This document shows, in pieces, positions 1 to 7,742 of a stretch of 8,076 nucleotides of DNA. The position numbers and the translations under genes are program-made. This stretch comes from Pseudomonadota bacterium (GTDB lineage: Bacteria > Pseudomonadota > Alphaproteobacteria > Rhizobiales > Xanthobacteraceae). Under the pieces are notes generated by a model. The model ran no database searches and had not been told where the DNA came from. It saw only the letters and a list, made by a program, of their open reading frames with translations. How positions within the stretch are numbered: the first letter of the stretch is position 1; every line of letters begins with the position of its first letter. The stretch lies in the NCBI GenBank assembly GCA_023387695.1, contig JAEWHT010000147.1, positions 1 to 8,076 of the forward strand, read 5' to 3'.

Positions 1-26
1 AAACGGAAAGCAGAAAGCAGAGGCTC

Positions 27-728
27 ATGCCCACAATCGCTTTGGTCGACGACGACCGCAACATTCTCACATCCGTCTCGATCGCGCTGGAAGCCGAAGG
101 CTACCGCATCATGACCTACACCGACGGCGCCTCCGCGCTTGACGGTTTCCGGACCACCCAGCCCGATCTCGCCATCCTCGACATCAAGATGCCGCGCATG
201 GACGGCATGGAGACGCTGCGCCGTCTCCGCCAGAAGTCCGATCTTCCGGTGATCTTCCTGACCTCCAAGGACGAAGAGATCGACGAGCTGTTCGGCCTCA
301 AGATGGGCGCGGACGATTTCATCCGCAAACCGTTCTCGCAGCGCCTGCTGGTCGAACGCGTCAAGGCGGTCCTGCGCCGCTCGGCGCCGAAGGACCCGAC
401 CGTCGCGCCCAAGGAGAACGACGCCAAGGCGCTCGATCGCGGCCTGCTGCGCATGGATCCGGAACGGCATACCTGCACCTGGAAGAACGAGCCGGTGACG
501 CTGACCGTGACTGAATTCCTGATCCTGCAAGCGCTGGCGACCCGCCCCGGCGTGGTCAAGAGCCGCAACGCGCTGATGGACGCGGCTTACGACGACCAGG
601 TCTATGTCGACGACCGCACCATCGACAGCCACATCAAGCGGCTGCGCAAGAAGTTCAAGGTGGTCGACGACGATTTCGAAATGATCGAGACGCTTTACGG
701 CGTCGGCTACCGCTTCAAGGAAGCCTGA
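27..728 (+). CDS. chvI: ChvI-type OmpR/PhoB-family response regulator
   Basis: DNA-binding response regulator, the partner of the ChvG kinase encoded next. In rhizobia and Agrobacterium the ChvG/ChvI (ExoS/ChvI) pair controls envelope, exopolysaccharide, motility and acid-response genes. The 233-residue protein has a receiver domain at about 3-120, with the acidic pocket D8/D9, phospho-acceptor D52 (in LAILDIKMP), switch T79 and conserved K101 followed by P102. A winged-helix domain follows at about 135-230, with a RTIDSHIKRLRKKF recognition region and a typical YGVGYRF end. The ATG at 27 has a purine-rich Shine-Dalgarno stretch (AGAGG) just upstream at 19-23. Only 26 bases precede the gene, so its promoter is not visible. 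A 164-base gap with two palindromes separates it from chvG. Length and motifs are normal for the family. The ChvI assignment, as opposed to another OmpR regulator, rests on sequence look and on the chvG-hprK-manX-ptsH neighbourhood. Confidence 0.95.
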   Translation: MPTIALVDDDRNILTSVSIALEAEGYRIMTYTDGASALDGFRTTQPDLAILDIKMPRMDGMETLRRLRQKSDLPVIFLTSKDEEIDELFGLKMGADDFIRKPFSQRLLVERVKAVLRRSAPKDPTVAPKENDAKALDRGLLRMDPERHTCTWKNEPVTLTVTEFLILQALATRPGVVKSRNALMDAAYDDQVYVDDRTIDSHIKRLRKKFKVVDDDFEMIETLYGVGYRFKEA

Positions 729-763
729 GGCGCGACGCGCCTTCTCAACAGATGAGGGCATGC

Positions 764-787
764 CCTGAAGCGCAATCGCGCTTCAGG
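764..787. repeat. Perfect 10-bp inverted repeat (hairpin) after chvI
   Basis: The arms CCTGAAGCGC (764-773) and GCGCTTCAGG (778-787) are exact reverse complements around a 4-base AATC loop. The hairpin lies 35 bases after the chvI stop codon and has no proper T tract (only TACTTGTTT follows), so it is a poor intrinsic terminator. It could protect the chvI mRNA 3' end or partly attenuate read-through into chvG. It stands next to the palindrome at 797-844, and I recall this pair as a common intergenic arrangement in Bradyrhizobium-like genomes. That recollection is unchecked. Confidence 0.75.
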
Positions 788-796
788 TACTTGTTT

Positions 797-844
797 GAGC
801 ATGATCTTTCGGAAAACCGCTGCACATTTTCCCGGATCATGCTC
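797..844. repeat. 48-base palindromic repeat, Rhizobiales dispersed type
   Basis: The outer arms GAGCATGATC (797-806) and GATCATGCTC (835-844) are exact reverse complements. Inner blocks GGAAAA (811-816) and TTTTCC (827-832) also pair, giving a long imperfect hairpin. The GAGCATGATC...GATCATGCTC ends and the GGAAAACCGCTGCACA core match my memory of a palindromic element scattered through intergenic regions of Bradyrhizobium and relatives, similar in kind to REP or RIME elements. It lies 48 bases before the chvG start and would sit in a chvI-chvG transcript. Its effect on expression is unknown. Confidence 0.8.
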
Positions 845-892
845 TAGGATGCGGGGACCGTCGCACGAGCTGTCCTAACGTGGGCGTGAGCA

Positions 893-2683
893 TTGCTTGA
901 CCGAACGCAGCCTGATCCGAGTTCGAACGCCGAGGACGTTGCCGCCCGAGGCGCTTCCGACCATGAGGACAGGCCGGTTGCGAAAGGTTGGGGACCGCTG
1001 AACTGGCTCAAGCGCGCCGGTCAGTTCTTCTTCGCGCTGTCCTTCTCGAGCCTGACCCGCCGCATCGTCTCGCTCAACCTCGCGGGTCTCGTCGCCCTGG
1101 TTGCCAGCATCCTCTATCTGTCGCAGTTCCGCGCCGGCCTGATCGATGCGCGCGCGCAGAGCCTGCTGGTGCAGGCCGAGATCATCGCGGGCGCGATCGG
1201 CGCGTCGGCAACCGTGCAGACCAACGCCATCACCGTCGACCCGGAGCGGCTGCTCGACCTGAAATTGGGCGAGAGCTATGGCGGGATCGACGATTCGCTG
1301 GATTTTCCGATCAATCCCGAGCGCGTGGCGCCGGTATTGAGCACGCTGATCTCGCCAACCAAGACCCGCGCGCGGATTTTCGACCCCAACGGGACCGTTC
1401 TGCTCGACAGCCGCGATCTCGATAGCGTGCGGGGCATTCCGCTGCCGCCGCTCTCGCAAAAGCCGGGCTTGGCCGAACGCATCATGATCCCGGTGCGGAC
1501 CTGGCTGAATCGCGGCGACTTGCCGATCTATCGTGAACTCGGCCGCGAGAACGGCACTGGGTATGTGGAGGTGGCCGACGCACTCCAGGGCCAGAAGCGC
1601 TCGATGGTGCGGGTCAATGTGCGCGGCGAGGTGATCGTCTCGGTCGCTGTCCCCGTGCAGCGTGCGCGCGCCATTCACGGCGCACTGATGCTCTCGACCC
1701 AGGGCGACGAAATCGACCAGATGGTGACCGCCGAACGCCTGGCGATCCTGAAGGTCGGCGGCGTCGCTGCCGCCGTCATGATCATGCTGTCGCTGTTGCT
1801 CGCGAGCACAATCGCGGGGCCCGTGCGGCGCCTGGCCGACAGTGCCGAGCGGGTCCGCCGCCGCATCAAGACCCGCGTCGAGATCCCCGACTTCACCCGC
1901 CGCCGCGACGAGATCGGCCATCTCTCCGGCGCGCTGCGCGACATGACCAGCGCGCTCTACAAGCGGATCGAGGCGATCGAGATGTTCGCCGCCGACGTCG
2001 CCCACGAACTGAAGAATCCCCTGACCTCGCTGCGTTCCGCGGTCGAGACGATGCCGCTGGCGCGCAACGAGAACAGCCGCGCCCGCCTGCTCGAGGTGAT
2101 CGAGCACGACGTCAAGCGGCTCGACCGGCTGATCTCTGACATCTCCGACGCAAGCCGGCTCGATGCCGAATTGCAGCGGCAGGATGCGATCCCGGTCGAT
2201 CTCAGGCGGCTCCTGGGCACGCTTGTTGCCGTCGCCAATGAAACCAAGCTCGGCCACGACGTCGCCGTCGAGGCGCGCTTCGAAGGCCGCAGCCCGACCG
2301 ACACGTTCTCGGTCACCGGCCATGATTCGCGGCTCGGACAGGTGGTCTCCAACCTGCTCTCCAACGCGCAGTCGTTCTCGGAAGCCGGCAGCAAGGTGCG
2401 CCTGACCTGCCGCCGCGTGCGCGGCGAGATCGAGATCGTCGTCGATGACGACGGTCCCGGCATCCGCGACGACGCGCTGGAGCGCATCTTCGAGCGCTTC
2501 TACACCGACCGCCCACATCAGGGCTTTGGCCAGAATTCCGGCCTCGGCCTGTCGATCTCCAAGCAGATCGTCGACGCCCATGGCGGGCGCATCTGGGCGG
2601 AGAACCGCGCCGGCCCCGCCGATGAAGACGGGGCGCCAACGGTTGCCGGTGCGCGCTTCGTGGTGAGGCTGCCGGCGCTATGA
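893..2683 (+). CDS. chvG: ChvG/ExoS-type sensor histidine kinase
   Basis: Inner-membrane sensor kinase that phosphorylates ChvI. In rhizobia the periplasmic domain of this family is held in check by ExoR. The 596-residue protein has a cytoplasmic N-terminal tail of about 55 residues, TM1 at about 57-79, a periplasmic sensor region at about 80-286, TM2 at about 287-309, a HAMP linker at about 310-360, an H-box with H371 (DVAHELKNPL), and an ATPase domain with N-box N487/N491 (SNLLSNAQ), G1 box DDDGPGI at 518-524, F box FERFY at 533-537 and G2 box GLGLS at 550-554. The start is a TTG: an in-frame TGA lies at 887-889, and no in-frame ATG, GTG or other TTG occurs before TM1. No strong Shine-Dalgarno is visible. 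The 3' end overlaps hprK by 4 bases. All catalytic motifs are intact, so the gene should be functional. Confidence 0.93.
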   Translation: MLDRTQPDPSSNAEDVAARGASDHEDRPVAKGWGPLNWLKRAGQFFFALSFSSLTRRIVSLNLAGLVALVASILYLSQFRAGLIDARAQSLLVQAEIIAGAIGASATVQTNAITVDPERLLDLKLGESYGGIDDSLDFPINPERVAPVLSTLISPTKTRARIFDPNGTVLLDSRDLDSVRGIPLPPLSQKPGLAERIMIPVRTWLNRGDLPIYRELGRENGTGYVEVADALQGQKRSMVRVNVRGEVIVSVAVPVQRARAIHGALMLSTQGDEIDQMVTAERLAILKVGGVAAAVMIMLSLLLASTIAGPVRRLADSAERVRRRIKTRVEIPDFTRRRDEIGHLSGALRDMTSALYKRIEAIEMFAADVAHELKNPLTSLRSAVETMPLARNENSRARLLEVIEHDVKRLDRLISDISDASRLDAELQRQDAIPVDLRRLLGTLVAVANETKLGHDVAVEARFEGRSPTDTFSVTGHDSRLGQVVSNLLSNAQSFSEAGSKVRLTCRRVRGEIEIVVDDDGPGIRDDALERIFERFYTDRPHQGFGQNSGLGLSISKQIVDAHGGRIWAENRAGPADEDGAPTVAGARFVVRLPAL

Positions 2684-3159
2684 GCCAGGGCGGCTCGAAC
2701 GAAGACAGCTTGAACGACGGCGGGCCGAGCGTTCACGCCTCCGCGGTCAAGGTCGGCTCCCATGCGGTGCTGATCCGCGGCCCCTCCGGCGCCGGCAAGT
2801 CGCGCCTTGCCTTCGATTTAATCATGGCGGGACGCTCAGGGGTGGTCGAAACCGCCATTCTGGTCGGCGACGACCGTGTCCATCTGGCGACAGTCGGCGG
2901 TGAAATTGTCGTCCGCCCTGCCCCCGTCCTGGCCGGCCTTATCGAGATTCGCGGCCTGGGAATCCGCCGCTGCGACTTCGTGGAGCATGCGACGGTCGGC
3001 CTCGTGGTCGATCTGGACGCCGACGACGCCGAACGCCTGCCGCCGCCGGAATCGCTGAAAACCACCATTTTTGGTGTCGAAATACCGAGAATCCCGGTCG
3101 GGCGCGGCTATTTGCCCCTCCCCTTGGTTGTCGCAGCGCTGACCACTACCAAGAGTTAA
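2680..3159 (+). CDS. hprK: Short HPr kinase/phosphorylase (catalytic domain only)
   Basis: Phosphorylates HPr on its regulatory serine using ATP and, in many members, also removes that phosphate. In Sinorhizobium meliloti the orthologue affects succinate-mediated catabolite repression. The 159-residue protein has the Walker A motif GPSGAGKS at 34-41, a LVGDDRV strand at 61-67 with paired aspartates, and the family signature LIEIRGLGI at 87-95. It lacks the N-terminal domain of the roughly 310-residue Firmicute enzymes, and its C-terminal region is short. This compact form is the usual one in Alphaproteobacteria, so it is not a truncation. The ATG overlaps the chvG stop as ATGA, with no Shine-Dalgarno of its own evident, which points to translational coupling. 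The substrate HPr is encoded two genes downstream. Confidence 0.93.
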   Translation: MSQGGSNEDSLNDGGPSVHASAVKVGSHAVLIRGPSGAGKSRLAFDLIMAGRSGVVETAILVGDDRVHLATVGGEIVVRPAPVLAGLIEIRGLGIRRCDFVEHATVGLVVDLDADDAERLPPPESLKTTIFGVEIPRIPVGRGYLPLPLVVAALTTTKS

Positions 3160-3170
3160 CCTGCTGCTAA
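3156..3170. promoter_or_regulatory. CtrA-like motif TTAA-N7-CTAA
   Basis: TTAA (3156-3159), seven bases, then CTAA (3167-3170) matches the alphaproteobacterial CtrA box TTAA-N7-TTAA at seven of eight fixed positions. A second half-site-like TAACCAT lies at 3201-3207. The motif overlaps the hprK stop codon and sits about 200 bases before manX, so it could act on a manX-ptsH promoter. One mismatch and the short consensus make a chance match quite possible. Confidence 0.2.
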
Positions 3171-3254
3171 CCCTTGAGGCGATTGTTTGAAGGGAATTGG
3201 TAACCATATGAAGTTCACACTCGCGACCGAGTAGACCGGCGCAACTCCCCTTAT

Positions 3255-3314
3255 CCATCCGTCTAGATTCAGGGAGATACGCAACATCCCCTCTTGCGCG
3301 GGGGCTCTGGATGG
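3255..3314 (+). other. Possible structured leader ahead of manX
   Basis: Within the 207-base hprK-manX gap, CCATCC (3255-3260) can pair with GGATGG (3309-3314). Inside it, CCCC (3288-3291) can pair with the G run at 3300-3304 around TCTTGCGC. Together they could form a nested stem ahead of the manX ribosome binding site. There is no T tract, no recognised riboswitch, and I could not place a convincing promoter in the gap. The pairing was found by eye and the short arms carry little weight. Confidence 0.2.
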
Positions 3315-3354
3315 TCAAAGTGGCGCGTTCGTGCGGTGCACCAAAAGCGCCCGC

Positions 3355-3359
3355 GGGAG
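3355..3359 (+). promoter_or_regulatory. Ribosome binding site fixing the manX start
   Basis: GGGAG lies 7 bases before the ATG at 3367. This supports that ATG over the in-frame GTG at 3331, which would place the site inside the coding region and add 12 residues before the normal family N-terminus MIGLVLVTHG. Confidence 0.75.
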
Positions 3360-3366
3360 TTTTCCG

Positions 3367-3768
3367 ATGATTGGTCTAGTACTTGTGACCCACGGGCGCC
3401 TTGCCGACGAATTCAAGGCAGCGCTTGAGCACGTGATGGGCCCACAAAAGCAAATCGAAGCGATTACGATCGGCGCCGAAGACGATTCCGATCTTTGCCG
3501 AAGCGACATCATCGAAGCGGTTAACCGCGTCGATTCGGGCGACGGCGTTGCGATCCTTACCGACATGTTCGGCGGCACGCCCTCCAACCTTGCGATTTCC
3601 TGCATGAGCCGGCCGAAGGTCGAAGTGCTCGCGGGAATCAACCTGCCCATGCTGGTGAAGCTCGCCAAGGTACGCGAGGAGCGTCCGTTGCCCGACGCGA
3701 TCGCGATGGCCCAGGAAGCCGGCCGTAAATACGTCACCATCGCCAGCCGCGTGCTCGCCGGCAAATGA
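3367..3768 (+). CDS. manX: PTS EIIA component, mannose (Man) family
   Basis: Cytoplasmic phosphocarrier that accepts phosphate from phospho-HPr on a histidine. In Alphaproteobacteria this stand-alone EIIA-Man has no cognate EIIB/C/D and is thought to regulate, not to carry sugar. The 133-residue protein fits a single EIIA-Man domain. It has the active-site H9 in VTHGRLADEF, matching His10 of E. coli ManX, and the conserved TDMFGGTPSN segment with D66 beside the active site. The ATG at 3367 is chosen for its GGGAG site and family-like N-terminus. The stop overlaps the ptsH start by 4 bases, so the two products are probably made in linked amounts. No EIIB domain is fused at the C-terminus, unlike E. 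coli ManX. The symbol follows rhizobial usage. Confidence 0.92.
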   Translation: MIGLVLVTHGRLADEFKAALEHVMGPQKQIEAITIGAEDDSDLCRSDIIEAVNRVDSGDGVAILTDMFGGTPSNLAISCMSRPKVEVLAGINLPMLVKLAKVREERPLPDAIAMAQEAGRKYVTIASRVLAGK

Positions 3769-4082
3769 GTGACGACGCGCCACAAGCGGGGACAGGCGTG
3801 CCCGCGGGCGCGATCTCCAAAGAGCTCCTCATCATCAACAAGCGCGGCCTGCATGCGCGTGCCTCGGCGAAGTTCGTCCAGGCGGTCGAGCGCTTCAATG
3901 CGCAGGTCTGGGTGACGCGTGGCGGCGAGACCGTCGGCGGCACCTCGATCATGGGCCTGATGATGCTTGCTGCCGGTCCAGGCACGACGATCACGGTCGC
4001 GGCCGCCGGCGCTGACGCCGAAGCCGCGCTAGCTGCAATCGCCGAGCTCGTTGAAAGCAAGTTCAACGAGGAAGGCGTTTAA
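3765..4082 (+). CDS. ptsH: HPr phosphocarrier protein
   Basis: Small phosphocarrier that takes phosphate from enzyme I on a histidine and passes it to EIIA proteins such as the upstream ManX. HPrK phosphorylates it on a separate serine. The 105-residue protein has the phospho-histidine H30 in NKRGLHARAS (equivalent to His15) and the regulatory serine S61 in GTSIMGLMML (equivalent to Ser46), so both control sites are present. The first 15 or so residues are an extension beyond the typical 85-90-residue HPr. An internal start is possible, but the ATGA overlap with manX favours the ATG at 3765. Enzyme I is not encoded in the window. The gene ends 9 bases from the convergent glycosyltransferase gene. 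Confidence 0.95.
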   Translation: MSDDAPQAGTGVPAGAISKELLIINKRGLHARASAKFVQAVERFNAQVWVTRGGETVGGTSIMGLMMLAAGPGTTITVAAAGADAEAALAAIAELVESKFNEEGV

Positions 4083-4104
4083 GCCCTTCGATCACTTCGA
4101 GGGC
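4083..4104. terminator. Hairpin at the ptsH / glycosyltransferase junction
   Basis: GCCCTTCGA (4083-4091) can pair with TCGAGGGC (4097-4104), with one bulged T, around a TCACT loop. It begins right after the ptsH stop codon and runs into the last codons of the convergent gene. Its position suits a shared terminator or mRNA 3' end structure. It has no T tract on either strand, so intrinsic termination is doubtful. Confidence 0.35.
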
Positions 4105-5717
4105 GGCGCGATATAGATATTCCATCGCATCGACGGGCCGGCCTTGCCGTGGGTGAAACGGCGCGTCGTCATCACCAGGCGCTCGGCATTCGGCGCGATC
4201 TCCGACACCCATTTCTCGAATGCGGGCAACCGGCCATCGGTCGGATCGAATACGCCGATAAAGCCGTACTTCTTCACGTCATCGAGTGACGTCAGCCCCG
4301 AACTCCAGGCCTCATTCGGGATGAACGCAACCGGATGGTCTGGGCTGTAGAACACCATCGGCTGAATTGATTCCATCGTGCCCGCAACGACCGCCCAGCG
4401 CGAGGCGAAGCGCGAATGCCAGGCCTCGGTCAACTGGCGGGCCAACTCCGAGCGCGCGCCATAAGTCGCGGTGTTGTCTGCATTCACTGCCATCTCGCGC
4501 GCGGCGATCCAGGGCGAGGCAATCAACGTCGCGACGCTCAGCACGAGCCAGATCGCGGTAATGTTGAACAGCGTGCCGCTCTGCACCCGCAACGCGGGGA
4601 TCGCGACCAGTGCGAGCGGCACCAGGAAGAACAGCGAGATGCCCCAGTCGGTCTTCAGGTAGATGCTCAGGGCAACCGCACCGAGCGGCGGTCCGACCGC
4701 GACGATGATCTGGATGATCCAGATGTTAAGCGCCTGGGAGACGTTGACGCTCGCATTGGCGCCGCGCGCCCAGGCCCGCGCCACAATGCGCAGCGGGGCC
4801 CGCACCAGCAGCGTCAACCAATGCGGCACCAGCGCCATCGCCAGCGCTGCGAGCGCCACGGGGAGCGCCAACAGCGCGGCATTGTGCAGGACGTAGCCGA
4901 GCGCGAGCTGGTGGACCTGGCTCGCATCCTCGATGCTATAGGTGTCGCCGGCATAGGTCAGCGGCACGAAATTCGAATCCGCGAGCCAGATGATGTGCGG
5001 AATCATCGCCACCACCATCGTCGCGATCGCAACCCACGGCGCCGGCGACAGCAGGAACCTCATCCGCTGCGGATGGATCAGCGCGGCAATGCCGATGGCG
5101 CCGATCATGGTCAGCACCCAGTATTTGGTCATCAGCGCCAGCGCAGCGGCGAGTCCGAGAAGGACACCCGACTGCCAGCTCCGCTTCTCGAACGCGCTGA
5201 GATAAGCGAGCACGACGAGCGGGAGGGTGACGAGCTGAAGCAAATCGGGATTGTACTTGAAGCCCTTGAAATTGAAGATCGGGTAGAGCGCGACCATCAC
5301 CACGACCAGGAACGCACGGCGCGGATCCACCACGCGCATCGCCACCAGCCAGCAGATCACCATGCCGACGCTGACGGTCACCATCGCCAGCGCATAGGTG
5401 GCCCAGTCCGCCGCGGGGAAGGCCTTGAACCAAAGCCCAGCGATCCAGCCCGACAGCGGCGGATGCTTGCCGTAGCCCCACAGGAATTTCTGACCCCAGC
5501 CCCAGGCTTCTGCGACGTCCATGTGAACGTCCTGCGCTGCCTTGAGATTGATCAGGATGAGGGTCCAGATCACCGCATGCAGGATCGCGAACTGGATCAC
5601 GAGCCAGAGCCGGGCCGAGGGGGCAGTCGCGTAGGCGACCAGCCAGGCCCGGAAACGGTCGAAGCTAACCCGGGATTTTACGCGCGCGCGGGCGGAGGGG
5701 ATCGAGGTGGTCGACAT
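4092..5717 (-). CDS. Polytopic GT39/ArnT-like glycosyltransferase
   Basis: Integral membrane protein of the GT-C fold, resembling PMT_2/ArnT-type enzymes that transfer a sugar from a polyprenyl-phosphate carrier to a periplasmic acceptor such as lipid A or another envelope glycan. Donor and acceptor cannot be told from the sequence. In the 541-residue form, TM1 lies at about 37-57. The first periplasmic loop has acidic residues D67 and E70 and the family mark KHPPLSGW (84-91). About ten more hydrophobic segments follow to about 402, including LMTKYWVL (195-202), and a soluble C-terminal part of about 140 residues ends the protein. The ATG at 5717 (MSTTSIPSAR) is preferred; an upstream in-frame GTG at 5804 would add 29 residues unlike a family N-terminus. 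The gene is divergent from lepA, with 113 bases between the chosen starts. No partner glycan gene is nearby. Confidence 0.8.
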   Translation of the reverse strand: MSTTSIPSARARVKSRVSFDRFRAWLVAYATAPSARLWLVIQFAILHAVIWTLILINLKAAQDVHMDVAEAWGWGQKFLWGYGKHPPLSGWIAGLWFKAFPAADWATYALAMVTVSVGMVICWLVAMRVVDPRRAFLVVVMVALYPIFNFKGFKYNPDLLQLVTLPLVVLAYLSAFEKRSWQSGVLLGLAAALALMTKYWVLTMIGAIGIAALIHPQRMRFLLSPAPWVAIATMVVAMIPHIIWLADSNFVPLTYAGDTYSIEDASQVHQLALGYVLHNAALLALPVALAALAMALVPHWLTLLVRAPLRIVARAWARGANASVNVSQALNIWIIQIIVAVGPPLGAVALSIYLKTDWGISLFFLVPLALVAIPALRVQSGTLFNITAIWLVLSVATLIASPWIAAREMAVNADNTATYGARSELARQLTEAWHSRFASRWAVVAGTMESIQPMVFYSPDHPVAFIPNEAWSSGLTSLDDVKKYGFIGVFDPTDGRLPAFEKWVSEIAPNAERLVMTTRRFTHGKAGPSMRWNIYIAPPSK

Positions 5718-5830
5718 GACGCTTGCGTAGCGCGTTTTGGGCCATCGTGGAATCAGCTTGGCGTGAAGAAAGGCCCTGAAAATACAGCAATATGGTTGCC
5801 GCACGGGGATGTGAGTGGTATCCCGCGCCC

Positions 5831-7642
<1,812 letters not shown>

Positions 7643-7705
7643 GGCCGCGTCCGGTCCAGATGTCAGTGGCGGAACCAAGTCTCGAAAACAACCCCATACA
7701 CAGTA

Positions 7706-7742
7706 GCCGACGCTTTGTCGGCATTGCGATTTTTCGATTTTT
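7706..7742 (+). terminator. Weak intrinsic terminator candidate for lepA
   Basis: GCCGAC (7706-7711) and GTCGGC (7717-7722) form a 6-bp GC-rich stem with loop GCTTT. ATTG separates the stem from an exact tandem repeat of CGATTTTT (7727-7734 and 7735-7742), which supplies two T runs. It begins 63 bases after the lepA stop. The short stem and the gap before the T runs make it weak, but it is the only terminator-like site after lepA. Confidence 0.4.

Noticed and set aside
875..2581. 568-residue minus-strand open frame opposite chvG
   Set aside because: It is a shadow of chvG in high-GC DNA; the translation is D/H/R/A-rich without domain motifs, while the plus strand has a full kinase.
2680..3159. 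hprK as a truncated pseudogene, because it is half the length of Firmicute HPrK
   Set aside because: The catalytic domain is complete with the Walker A motif and family signature, and the short form is the normal alphaproteobacterial version.
3208..3234. Eight-codon ORF (MKFTLATE) as a leader peptide ahead of manX
   Set aside because: The purine-rich stretch is about 12 bases away, there is no run of control codons, and no terminator/antiterminator pair follows clearly.
3331..3366. GTG at 3331 as the manX start
   Set aside because: It adds 12 residues before the conserved family N-terminus and puts the good GGGAG site inside the gene.
5758..5786. Sigma70-like promoter for lepA (TTGGCG, then AATACA after 17 bases)
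   Set aside because: The -10 match is poor, and alphaproteobacterial promoters are too degenerate to call from this alone.
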